A stretch of DNA of 63,884 nucleotides from an uncultured Bacteroidaceae bacterium (GTDB lineage: Bacteria > Bacteroidota > Bacteroidia > Bacteroidales > Bacteroidaceae). This document shows positions 43,624 to 51,019 of this stretch, in pieces (within the stretch, counting starts at the first letter, position 1; each line of letters starts with the position of its first letter). Made by a program: the position numbers and the translations under genes. The DNA is taken from assembly GCA_944320785.1 (NCBI GenBank), contig CALUIR010000013.1, forward strand, positions 1 to 63,884, written 5' to 3'. The notes beneath the pieces were generated by a model. It was given only the letters and a program-made list of their open reading frames with translations, did no database searches and had not been told where the DNA came from.

Positions 43624-46116
43624 TTAGTTTAAATCGACAACTGTGATTCCGGCGCCTCCGAATTGTACATGTTCGTCTTGGAAATGCCGTACTCCCGGGA
43701 CGCTTGACAGGTAATTGCGGATAAGCGTACGGAGTATGCCGCTGCCTGTGCCGTGCAGGATGCGGACTCTGGGGATGCCTAATAGGATAGCATCATCGAT
43801 ATAGTAGGTGATGGCTTGGATGGCTTCATCCCCTTTCATGCCCCTCACGTCAATGTCTTGCTTGAAGTTCAGTTTCTTTTCATAGACTTGGTCTTGTGTC
43901 TGTGTGCTTACGAAAGACACGGAGGCTTTTTTCCTGCTTGGGGCTTCTCCCGCAGGCACTGGCTCTAAGCGTTTCAGTTTGACGGTCGTTTTCAGCATGC
44001 CGAAAGCCACGGTCGCGTTGTCGCTGTTTATTTCGATGACATCTCCAATGGAGGTTTGGCCTTTCAGCCTCACATGGTCTCCTACGGCTATGGGGGGGCT
44101 TGGCTGTGGCTTGGGTGGCAATGAAGTGGAAGTGGCTTGTTCTTTCTTTTCTTTTTTCCGCTTTTGCTTTTCTTTGATTTTCTCCATTTTGCGCAATAGT
44201 TTTTCTTCTTGCTGTTCTTGCTCAATCGCAGCAATGGATTTGCGGAAGTTTTCCAATTCCTGGCGTGCCGTTCTGGTTTTTTCCTTTTCGGCTTGTGCTT
44301 CTTTGATGGTGCGGATGGTGTTCTCCACTTTGGCATTGGATTCTTGCAGTATCTGTTCTGCCTTTTCTTTCGCCTGCCGGAGAATCTCTTTCCGGGAGGC
44401 TTCCAATTCTTTGGCATCTTTTTCGTAGCGGGCCATGATTTCTTCCATCTGCTTTTCTTTTTGGCGGATGTTCTGGCGTTTGTTCTCCCAGTAGCGTTTG
44501 TCGCGCACGATGTCTTGGAGGTACTTGTCGGCGTTGATGTAGTCGCTGCCTACGATTTGCGCGGCATCTTCTATGACTTCTTCCGGCAATCCTATCTTGC
44601 GGGCTATTTCTACGGCAAACGAGCTGCCTGGGTTTCCTATCTGTAGTTGGAAGAGGGCTTGCATCAGGTGGCGGTCGTACAGCATGGCGGCGTTGGCTAT
44701 TCCTTCATGGTCTTCGGCGAAATGCTTCAGGTTCTGGTAGTGGGTAGTGATGATGCCGAAAGTTTGTTTTTCGTTGAGGCGCTTCAGCACGGCTTCGGCA
44801 ATGGCACCTCCAATCTGAGGTTCTGTGCCGCTCCCGAACTCGTCGATGAGGATGAGGCTTTTGCTGCTGCACGACTTCATCATCGTTTTCATGTTGGTGA
44901 GGTGAGAGGAGTAGGTGCTTAGTTCGTCTTCGATGGATTGTTCGTCGCCGATGTCGATGAATATGTCTGAAAAGATGCCGGCGCGGCTCCGTTCGTGTAC
45001 AGGGATCAGCAGGCCGCATTGCAGCATGTATTGCAGCAGTCCTACGGTTTTCAGGCAGACGGATTTCCCTCCAGCGTTCGGCCCGGAGATGATGAGTATC
45101 CGTTGGTGGGAGTTCAGTTCAATGTCCAAGGGGACGACGCTTTTGTTGTGCCTGGCAAGGGATATTTGCAGCAGTGGGTGTATGGCTCCCGTCCAGTCGA
45201 TGAGGGGTTGGTCTTCGAGGGATGGCTTTCGGGAATGCGTGTGGAGGGCGAAAGAGGCTTTGGCGCGGATGAAGTCGATTTCGGCCAAGAAGTTGTATGA
45301 TTGCAGCATGCTGGGTATCATGGGGCGGATGGTGTCCGACAGTTCTGTCAGGATGCGTATGATTTCCCGCCTTTCTTCATTTTCCAGTTCGCGCACATGG
45401 TTGTTGGCTTCCACCACTTCTTCCGGCTCGATGAACAGGGTTTTCCCGCTGGCCGATTCGTCATGCACGATGCCTTTTATCTTGCGTTTCAGTGCCGGGG
45501 CGATGGGGATGACCAGCCGCCCGTCGCGCAGGGTAGGTGCCACGTCCTTGTCCACGTAGCCTTCTGACTGGGCGTTGCGGAGTATCTGGGCGAGGTTCCG
45601 GGAGATGCCGTTGGTGGTGCGTGCCAGTTCCTGCCTTATCCGTGCCAGTTCGGCAGACGCGCTGTCTCTTATTTTCCCGAAGTCATCGATGATACGGCTG
45701 ATTTGCTGGATGAGACGGGGGAAAACGGCCACGTCTTTGGCCAGTTCTTGCAGGTTGGGGTAGGGGGAGGGCGTGTCTGTATCCGGGGATAAGAAGGCCA
45801 CGATGTCGCGTATTGTTTCCAGTGACCGGCGCAGGTCGAACACTTCCTGCTCGTCCAGATAAAGCCCTTCTACTTTGATGCGGCTGAGTGACGGGCGCAC
45901 GTCGAAGAAGTATTGGCCGGGGAACGGGTTTCCTTCCTCCATGATGCGGGCAAATTCGCAGGTCTGGTCCAGTTTCTCGCTTATCTTGCCGAATGAAACG
46001 AGGAATTTCATCTCATCTGCTTTCCCTTTCCCCAATGTGCTGAGACACCTTTCTTTTATCAGGTTGCGTATTTCGTCGAATCCAATCTTTTGTTCAAAAT
46101 TCTGAGGGTAAATCAT
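43624..46116 (-). CDS. mutS2: endonuclease MutS2
   Basis: An 830-residue MutS2 protein. The core and clamp domains come first, then Walker A Gly-Pro-Asn-Ala-Gly-Gly-Lys-Ser (near 343) and Asp-Glu-Phe-Gly-Ser-Gly-Thr-Glu-Pro (near 420). A Lys/Glu-rich coiled coil spans ~510-680. An Smr nuclease domain ends the protein, with Asp-Val-Arg-Gly-Met (near 757) and His-Gly-Thr-Gly-Ser-Gly-Ile-Leu. MutS2 acts in suppression of homologous recombination and, in some bacteria, rescue of collided ribosomes. It shares its transcript with sdaA. Confidence 0.95.
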   Translation of the reverse strand: MIYPQNFEQKIGFDEIRNLIKERCLSTLGKGKADEMKFLVSFGKISEKLDQTCEFARIMEEGNPFPGQYFFDVRPSLSRIKVEGLYLDEQEVFDLRRSLETIRDIVAFLSPDTDTPSPYPNLQELAKDVAVFPRLIQQISRIIDDFGKIRDSASAELARIRQELARTTNGISRNLAQILRNAQSEGYVDKDVAPTLRDGRLVIPIAPALKRKIKGIVHDESASGKTLFIEPEEVVEANNHVRELENEERREIIRILTELSDTIRPMIPSMLQSYNFLAEIDFIRAKASFALHTHSRKPSLEDQPLIDWTGAIHPLLQISLARHNKSVVPLDIELNSHQRILIISGPNAGGKSVCLKTVGLLQYMLQCGLLIPVHERSRAGIFSDIFIDIGDEQSIEDELSTYSSHLTNMKTMMKSCSSKSLILIDEFGSGTEPQIGGAIAEAVLKRLNEKQTFGIITTHYQNLKHFAEDHEGIANAAMLYDRHLMQALFQLQIGNPGSSFAVEIARKIGLPEEVIEDAAQIVGSDYINADKYLQDIVRDKRYWENKRQNIRQKEKQMEEIMARYEKDAKELEASRKEILRQAKEKAEQILQESNAKVENTIRTIKEAQAEKEKTRTARQELENFRKSIAAIEQEQQEEKLLRKMEKIKEKQKRKKEKKEQATSTSLPPKPQPSPPIAVGDHVRLKGQTSIGDVIEINSDNATVAFGMLKTTVKLKRLEPVPAGEAPSRKKASVSFVSTQTQDQVYEKKLNFKQDIDVRGMKGDEAIQAITYYIDDAILLGIPRVRILHGTGSGILRTLIRNYLSSVPGVRHFQDEHVQFGGAGITVVDLN

Positions 46117-46274
46117 GTTGCTGGTCTAATTGGCAGGCAAATGTACGATTATATTTTGATATTGGCTCATGCCGTCTGCGTTTTGTGGCATTCCCTCTTG
46201 CGGCACGACAAGTGTGGGTCGCAGGGAGGGAAGTTCATTTTGGCAGGGTGGGAAACCTGGCTTGGCCGTGCGGA

Positions 46275-46306
46275 AACTTCATCTTTAGGCTAAAGATGAA
46301 GAAGTT
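46275..46306. repeat. single-unit copy of the ATCTTTAGGCTAAAGAT palindrome
   Basis: CTTCATCTTTA (46277-46287) pairs perfectly with TAAAGATGAAG (46291-46301), and AAC..GTT extends the ends. The central 17-mer ATCTTTAGGCTAAAGAT is identical to the last unit of the arrays at 38702 and 55262. The 337-bp gap between mutS2 and the tRNA also holds the tRNA promoter and nothing else I can support. Confidence 0.8.
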
Positions 46307-46382
46307 GTCCGTATGAAACGGGTTTGTCTTGCGGGTAAACGGGAGAATCTTGTCCGCTGCCCGCTATTTTTCCCAAAATATG

Positions 46383-46413
46383 TTTGCTGCTTTCAAATAA
46401 AGTAGTACCTTTG
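46383..46413 (+). promoter_or_regulatory. complete promoter of tRNA-Ser (TGA)
   Basis: TTTG (46383-46386), exactly 19 bases, then TACCTTTG (46406-46413). Full match to the Bacteroidota consensus. Confidence 0.8.
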
Positions 46414-46453
46414 CAGCGCATTTTCGGAAGGGTGCTTCTGAGAACAAAAACAA

Positions 46454-46538
46454 GGAAAGGTGGTAGAGTGGTCGATTACAGCGGTCTTGAAAACCGCCGT
46501 ACGGAGACGTACCGGGGGTTCGAATCCCTCCCTTTCCG
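46454..46538 (+). tRNA. tRNA-Ser (TGA)
   Basis: An 85-nt class II tRNA. GGAAAGG (46454-46460) pairs with CCTTTCC; anticodon TGA at 46488-46490 in a loop closed by GCGGT/ACCGC; long variable arm; GGGTTCGAATCCC T-arm. CCA is not encoded. Confidence 0.95.
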
Positions 46539-46560
46539 CACGGTTGCCGTCAATATGGCC

Positions 46561-46593
46561 GGCCTTGCATGAAAGATGCAAAGCCGTTTTTTT
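46561..46593 (+). terminator. terminator after tRNA-Ser
   Basis: GGCCTTGCAT pairs with ATGCAAAGCC (one mismatch) around GAAAG; seven T follow after one G. Confidence 0.82.
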
Positions 46594-46638
46594 ATGGTTC
46601 AGGCTGTTATATATTGTGCGGGCTTGCGCGGGGCGGTG

Positions 46639-46819
46639 TCAAAGCAGTCCTGGCAAGCGTAAAAGGGTGGGTGTGAGCAAAGCGGTGAATACGCCGTTCA
46701 ATGTCAGTCCCAAGCTGGCAAACTCCGTATTTCCGGCTGACATCCATTGCGGCAGATGTGCCGACGGCATGTGCGGCTGCATCCATGGAAAGCCCTTGCG
46801 CGATAGGATTTTTCAAACT
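46639..46819 (-). pseudogene. remnant of an LrgB/CidB-family gene
   Basis: On the minus strand about 60 codons remain. One frame gives Lys-Asn-Pro-Ile-Ala-Gln-Gly-Leu ... Ala-Ala-His-Ala-Val-Gly-Thr-Ser-Ala-Ala-Met, the conserved C-terminal part of LrgB. After a frame change near 46717 the next frame gives Leu-Gly-Leu-Thr-Leu-Asn-Gly-Val-Phe-Thr-Ala-Leu-Leu and a stop at 46639. A stop also lies upstream in the first frame, so the 5' two thirds of the gene are missing. The remaining part of the 46594-46898 gap has no gene I can support. Confidence 0.6.
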
Positions 46820-46898
46820 GCATCCCTTTTGCGGATTTTATTTGTTGAGACACAAAACGGGCGTTTGGGCATCTTATTGAGAAACAGGTGAGAACAGC

Positions 46899-46929
46899 TT
46901 GGGACAATCAAGAGGAAATCTTATCTTTG
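46899..46929 (+). promoter_or_regulatory. promoter of the acetyltransferase operon
   Basis: TTG (46899-46901), 20 bases, TATCTTTG (46922-46929). Transcription would start near 46936, ahead of the ATG at 46974. Confidence 0.6.
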
Positions 46930-46973
46930 CGCCTTTCGGATGCAAAAGTAAGGATGGATAAAATGTCTGGCCA

Positions 46974-47023
46974 ATGGCTACAAAGGAATATCTTGAGCAA
47001 GTTACAATCGGGAAGGTCACCGA
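46974..47023 (+). other. frameshifted N-terminus of the GrpB-like gene
   Basis: From the ATG at 46974 the frame reads Met-Ala-Thr-Lys-Glu-Tyr-Leu-Glu-Gln-Val-Thr-Ile-Gly-Lys-Val-Thr, which is the usual beginning of GrpB-like proteins. It then runs out of phase; adding one base near 47022 would join it to the downstream frame (Gly-Gly-Pro-Val-Ile-Leu-Glu-Glu-Tyr). Confidence 0.65.
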
Positions 47024-47989
47024 ATGGGTGGGCCTGTCATATTGGAGGAATACACTACGGCCTGGGCAGCTTTGTACGAGGCGGAAAGGCAAAAAATAAG
47101 CAAGGCGCTGCATCACGACGGTATCCTTGTAGAGCATGTAGGTTCTACTTCTGTGCCTGGCCTGTGCGCCAAGCCCATTATTGACATTCTTCTTCTTGTC
47201 AAGGAATCTTCTGATGAAAGTTCGTATGTGCCGGCATTGGAGGAAACGGGATACGCCATGCGGGTAAGGGAGTCGGAGTGGTTTGGACACAGGATGTTGA
47301 AAGGGACTAACCCGGAAGTAAATCTGCATGTTTTTTCCATTGGCTGCAGCGAAGCGAAACGGATGCTTGATTTCCGTGACTGGTTGCGGACGCATGCGGA
47401 TGACCGCAGGTTTTATGCAGAGGTAAAAAGGAATCTTGCGCAAAAGGAATGGCAATACCTTCAGGATTATGCCGATGCCAAGTCTGAAGTGGTGCGGGAA
47501 ATATTCAAGCATATCGCTCTTGCTTGCGACAAACACCCGCTTTCTGCAGAGAATATTCTTGAGATGCAGTCATTGTTCCGTTCCACTATCCTTCATGTCA
47601 ATGTCAAGGATTATATGCGAGAAGAAGCAGAAGATTGGGCTTCCTGCGGCGACAGCCTTGAACATTGGGAAAAACTGCTGGCAAGTAACCGCTTCATTGG
47701 GGCGTTTGACCGGCAGGGCGGCCTCCTCGGCTTTTCCTCCATGAACGGGAAGGGATATCTGCATTCCTTGTTTGTCCATAAAGACTGGCAGGGGAAAGGC
47801 GTGGCGACCGCGTTGCTGGCTGAGGTCGAAGGAATGGCTCGCGAATATGGAGTGCATGTGATAAGTACTGAAGCCAGCATTACCGCCCGGCCCTTTTTCG
47901 AGAAGCGAGGCTACCGGGTGGTGAAAGAGCAGGAGGTAAAGGCTAATAGACTGTATATGACAAACTATGTGATGGAAAAGAATCTTTAA
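47024..47989 (+). CDS. fusion of GrpB-like nucleotidyltransferase and GNAT acetyltransferase
   Basis: A 321-residue protein from the ATG at 47024. Residues ~1-165 are a GrpB/UPF0157 domain (Glu-His-Val-Gly-Ser-Thr-Ser-Val-Pro-Gly-Leu-Cys-Ala-Lys-Pro-Ile-Ile-Asp-Ile), related to nucleotidyltransferases. Residues ~175-321 are a GNAT domain with the acetyl-CoA loop Gln-Gly-Lys-Gly-Val-Ala-Thr. GrpB-like proteins are usually single-domain. The true start is probably 46974, interrupted by a one-base loss, so the present product would lack about 17 residues. It starts an operon with three more genes: a CAT-like gene 3 bp downstream, a double GNAT and a membrane protein. The substrate is unknown. 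Confidence 0.8.
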   Translation: MGGPVILEEYTTAWAALYEAERQKISKALHHDGILVEHVGSTSVPGLCAKPIIDILLLVKESSDESSYVPALEETGYAMRVRESEWFGHRMLKGTNPEVNLHVFSIGCSEAKRMLDFRDWLRTHADDRRFYAEVKRNLAQKEWQYLQDYADAKSEVVREIFKHIALACDKHPLSAENILEMQSLFRSTILHVNVKDYMREEAEDWASCGDSLEHWEKLLASNRFIGAFDRQGGLLGFSSMNGKGYLHSLFVHKDWQGKGVATALLAEVEGMAREYGVHVISTEASITARPFFEKRGYRVVKEQEVKANRLYMTNYVMEKNL

Positions 47990-47992
47990 CGT

Positions 47993-48616
47993 ATGAAAGA
48001 AGTAAATCCGAAAGAAACGTCCCGTGCCTACGCATTTGAAACGTGGATGAGTGCGCCTATGCCGATGGTCACTTTTTTCAAGGCTATAGACGTGGCTCGT
48101 CTTGCCCGCATCAGCAAGCAGGCAGGATTGAAGTTCAATATGCTGATGTGCTGGTGCATCGGGCGGGCAGCCAGCCACATCAAAGAATTCTATATGCTTC
48201 CTGTTGGCAAGAGGTTAGTGCAATATGATAATCTTGCTGTCTGTACCATTGTAGTTAATCGGGAAGGTGAGGTTAACTCCTGCGACATCCCTTTTTCTAA
48301 TGATTTGAGGCAATTCAATGAGGATTATTTGCGGCTCACCAGGCAAGTTGCCGAAAACTGCCATAATCATGACTTGACGGATAGCATGGTGATTGGCACA
48401 TCAGCCCTTGCCGGATATGAGATAGATGGGGCGGTAGGCATGTACAGCGGTGTGTTCAATAACCCGTTTCTGATTTGGGGCAAATACAAGCGGCACTGGT
48501 GGAAACAGGTATTGACTGTTTCTTTTCAGTTTCACCATACACAGATGGATGGCGCACACGCGGCAAAGTTTTTGGGAAATTTGCAAAAAGAAATCAAGGA
48601 ACTACGTGTTGTGTGA
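47993..48616 (+). CDS. CatA-like O-acetyltransferase
   Basis: A 207-residue protein of the chloramphenicol acetyltransferase fold. The catalytic His is in Phe-His-His-Thr-Gln-Met-Asp-Gly-Ala-His (near 181), matching the His-His-x-x-x-Asp-Gly motif. Its early part, Pro-Lys-Glu-Thr-Ser-Arg-Ala-Tyr-Ala-Phe-Glu-Thr, fits the CatA-like group rather than classic resistance CATs. Whether it confers resistance cannot be told from sequence. It begins 3 bp after the GrpB-GNAT gene. Confidence 0.85.
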   Translation: MKEVNPKETSRAYAFETWMSAPMPMVTFFKAIDVARLARISKQAGLKFNMLMCWCIGRAASHIKEFYMLPVGKRLVQYDNLAVCTIVVNREGEVNSCDIPFSNDLRQFNEDYLRLTRQVAENCHNHDLTDSMVIGTSALAGYEIDGAVGMYSGVFNNPFLIWGKYKRHWWKQVLTVSFQFHHTQMDGAHAAKFLGNLQKEIKELRVV

Positions 48617-48656
48617 TTGGACAGAAGCTGTATCTTTGTGGCTGATTAATTACTAA

Positions 48657-49670
48657 ATGCAACAAATGGGAAAGGACACATGCCGGTTGGTTACCGAACG
48701 GCTTATTCTGCGTGCTTGGCAGGAATCCGATGCTGAGTCCTTATATAAATACGCTCAAGACCCTGCAATCGGGCCTATTGCGGGCTGGCCACCTCATACT
48801 TCCGTGGAGGACAGTCTGAATATCATCCGGACTGTTTTTGCCGCCCCGGAAACCTATGCGGTAGTTTTGAAAGGATCTGATGAACCGGTCGGTAGCATAG
48901 GAATCATGTTCGGGGAAGGTTTGCACAGTGCCGAAATGCAGGCAAACGAGGCTGAAATTGGCTATTGGATAGGCAAGCCCTACTGGGGACAGGGGCTAAT
49001 GCCGGAAGCCGTGCGTTGTCTGTTGAAAAGATGCTTTGGAGAGTTGGGAATGACTGCCGTCTGGTGCGGGTACTATGACGGCAATACGAAGTCGCGCCGG
49101 GTGATGGAGAAGTGCGGCTTCTGCTTTCATCACACGGAAACGGGGAAAGTGTCTCCGCTGGGAGATATCCGCACCGAGCATTTCATGAGAATGACGAAAG
49201 AAGAATGGAACGCAAATCAATTTCGGATTCTGCCCGTTATAAGTGACAAGAAACAATATCTGCCTCTTCTGCTCCTTGGAGATGAGCAGGAATCTATGAT
49301 CGACAGATACTTGGAACGGGGCGAAATGTTCGTCATGCAGAATCGGACAGCAACACCCGTAGCCGTAGCAGTGGTTACTGCTGAAGGTAATGGTATTTTA
49401 GAGTTGAAAAATTTGGCGGTACACCCACTCTTTCAACGAAAAGGGCATGGACGGGAAATGATAGCGTATGTATGTGGATATTATAGGAACCGGTTTCATA
49501 CCTTGCTTGTCGGCACTGGCGACAGCAGACAAACCATATCTTTCTATAAAAATTGCGGTTTTGGCTATTCGCATACCGTATCCGGCTTTTTCACAAAGAA
49601 CTATGACCATCCGATTATGGAAGATGGCAAAGTATTGAAGGATATGATTTATTTTAAACGCAAGATATGA
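48657..49670 (+). CDS. tandem GNAT acetyltransferase
   Basis: A 337-residue protein with two acetyltransferase domains. The first (residues ~8-180) is of the RimJ/RimL type (Thr-Glu-Arg-Leu-Ile-Leu-Arg; Ile-Gly-Tyr-Trp-Ile-Gly; Tyr-Trp-Gly-Gln-Gly-Leu). The second (~190-337) is a shorter GNAT (Leu-Ala-Val-His-Pro-Leu-Phe-Gln-Arg-Lys-Gly-His-Gly, acetyl-CoA loop). The substrates are unknown. An in-frame ATG at 48666 is a possible start. It lies 40 bp after the CatA-like gene. Confidence 0.85.
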   Translation: MQQMGKDTCRLVTERLILRAWQESDAESLYKYAQDPAIGPIAGWPPHTSVEDSLNIIRTVFAAPETYAVVLKGSDEPVGSIGIMFGEGLHSAEMQANEAEIGYWIGKPYWGQGLMPEAVRCLLKRCFGELGMTAVWCGYYDGNTKSRRVMEKCGFCFHHTETGKVSPLGDIRTEHFMRMTKEEWNANQFRILPVISDKKQYLPLLLLGDEQESMIDRYLERGEMFVMQNRTATPVAVAVVTAEGNGILELKNLAVHPLFQRKGHGREMIAYVCGYYRNRFHTLLVGTGDSRQTISFYKNCGFGYSHTVSGFFTKNYDHPIMEDGKVLKDMIYFKRKI

Positions 49671-50078
49671 ATGAACATTCTGAAATTCCTCCTAATCTGG
49701 CTCTGCTTTATTCCGCTAGCAATCCTTAATGGAGGATTGAGGGAATATGTATTGCTCAGGGCGATTGGTGAAAAGTGGGCATTATCTGTCAGCGGAATCC
49801 TATTAAGCGCGTGTATTTTTCTGATAACTTGGTCGCTGCTGCCTCGGATAACGAAAGTCCATACTTCCAAAGATTGCTGGCTGACCGGTATATGCTGGGC
49901 TTTGCTGACGGTTAGTTTTGAATTTGCCGCAGGATTGGCAAATGGTAATACAATGGCGGAACTTCTCACCGCTTATAATCCATTGACCGGAAATCTTTGG
50001 CTGATAGTCTTGGCAACAACATTATTGTCGCCAATTATAGTAAGAAAGATTCCTAAAAGGGCAGGTATATCAACGTGA
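49671..50078 (+). CDS. small integral membrane protein
   Basis: A 135-residue protein with four hydrophobic helices (about residues 3-24, 35-57, 68-90 and 105-123) and short loops. I do not recognise the family with certainty. The ATG follows directly on the TGA of the double GNAT gene, so it is translated from the same operon. The operon carries three acetyltransferases, so a link to their product is possible but not shown. Confidence 0.7.
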   Translation: MNILKFLLIWLCFIPLAILNGGLREYVLLRAIGEKWALSVSGILLSACIFLITWSLLPRITKVHTSKDCWLTGICWALLTVSFEFAAGLANGNTMAELLTAYNPLTGNLWLIVLATTLLSPIIVRKIPKRAGIST

Positions 50079-50117
50079 ACTCGGGATAAAAGGATAAAGT
50101 ATTTATTTGAAAATAAT

Positions 50118-50427
50118 GGATATATTGGAAAAAAACTGTTCGAGAGCCTCTTCTTTGGCGGCATACAATTGATAATCAAAGTGAAGAATAACATGAAGAA
50201 CTTCCTGATGAGCATAGCGGACAAAATCCTGCTGAGAAAACGCGCTTTGATAGAAACGGTTAATGACGAGTTGAAGGGCATCGCGCAGATTGAACCTTCC
50301 AGATCCCGTTCTTTAATAGTTCCATAGCCAACTTGCTTTCTGCCATATAGCAGCATACTGCTTTTTTGAAAGGAAGTCTACCATTGATCCTTATTTTGTC
50401 AGAAACGGGCAGCTTACCCTGTTTTGA
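50118..50427 (+). pseudogene. C-terminal remnant of an IS982-family transposase
   Basis: About 100 codons with two frame changes. Frame one reads Gly-Tyr-Ile-Gly-Lys-Lys-Leu ... Lys-Arg-Ala-Leu-Ile-Glu-Thr-Val-Asn-Asp-Glu-Leu-Lys, the conserved IS982 region with its catalytic Glu. After a shift near 50310 it reads Ser-Ile-Ala-Asn-Leu-Leu-Ser-Ala-Ile and a stop; after a second shift near 50350 it reads Ala-Tyr-Cys-Phe-Phe-Glu-Arg-Lys and ends at a natural TGA at 50425-50427. The 5' two thirds are missing. It fills most of the 451-bp gap between the membrane protein gene and argR. Confidence 0.82.
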
Positions 50428-50497
50428 ATTGCGTAAATTAATATTAAATAATGCGAAATATTGGAATGTTATTCATGGTACATCCTTTTTGATTGCA

Positions 50498-50505
50498 TAT
50501 ATTTG
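50498..50505 (+). promoter_or_regulatory. -7 element TATATTTG of arg operon
   Basis: Exact TAnnTTTG, 25 bases before the argR start. The -33 region is not clear. Confidence 0.55.
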
Positions 50506-50513
50506 CAGACAAA

Positions 50514-50527
50514 AGTATAATTATGCA
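50514..50527 (+). promoter_or_regulatory. possible ARG box (autoregulation)
   Basis: AGTATAATTATGCA has a perfect ATAATTAT centre and one good half site of the ArgR-box pattern (TGxATAATTATxCA). It lies just after the predicted transcription start and 2 bases before the argR ATG. A bound repressor there would block the whole operon. Confidence 0.35.
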
Positions 50528-50529
50528 AC

Positions 50530-51003
50530 ATGAAGGATAAGAATAACCGGCTGGACGCCATAAAAATGATTATATCAAGCAAAGAGATAGGAAGCCAAGA
50601 GGAATTGCTTCAGGCACTTTCTAAAGAAGGATTCCAGTTAACGCAAGCCACTCTGTCGCGAGACCTCAAACAGTTGAAAGTGGCCAAGGCGGCCAGCATG
50701 AACGGCAACTATGTGTACGTTCTGCCCAACAACACGATGTACAAACGAATGGTGGAACCGCAAAGTGCCACGGAGATGATGATGAACAACGGCTTCAAGT
50801 CCATCGAGTTCTCGCGTAATATTGCCGTCATCAAGACGCGTCCTGGTTATGCCAGTAGTTTGGCTTACGATATTGATGTGCATGACATTTATGAGATCCT
50901 CGGCACCATTGCCGGTGATGACACGATTATCCTTGTGTTGCGCGAGGAAGCGGCACGTGAGGCTCTGAAACAGGCTCTATCGGGAATCATACCTAATATA
51001 TAA
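50530..51003 (+). CDS. argR: arginine repressor ArgR
   Basis: A 157-residue ArgR family regulator. The N-terminal winged helix has Ile-Gly-Ser-Gln-Glu-Glu-Leu and Leu-Thr-Gln-Ala-Thr-Leu-Ser-Arg-Asp-Leu-Lys (near residues 38-48), the recognition helix. The C-terminal part has Ile-Leu-Gly-Thr-Ile-Ala-Gly-Asp-Asp-Thr-Ile (near 125), which binds arginine and forms the hexamer. It is the first gene of the arginine operon, so it probably controls itself and the genes that follow. A possible ARG box overlaps its leader. Confidence 0.94.
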   Translation: MKDKNNRLDAIKMIISSKEIGSQEELLQALSKEGFQLTQATLSRDLKQLKVAKAASMNGNYVYVLPNNTMYKRMVEPQSATEMMMNNGFKSIEFSRNIAVIKTRPGYASSLAYDIDVHDIYEILGTIAGDDTIILVLREEAAREALKQALSGIIPNI

Positions 51004-51019
51004 GTAACAGGCAAGAAAA

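Noticed and set aside
46888-47184. 98-codon frame from 46888
   Set aside because: Out of phase with the GrpB-like domain and with no recognisable content.
46454-50430. integration of the accessory patch into the tRNA-Ser 3' end
   Set aside because: No second copy of the tRNA 3' end is seen near 50.4 kb and no integrase is present.
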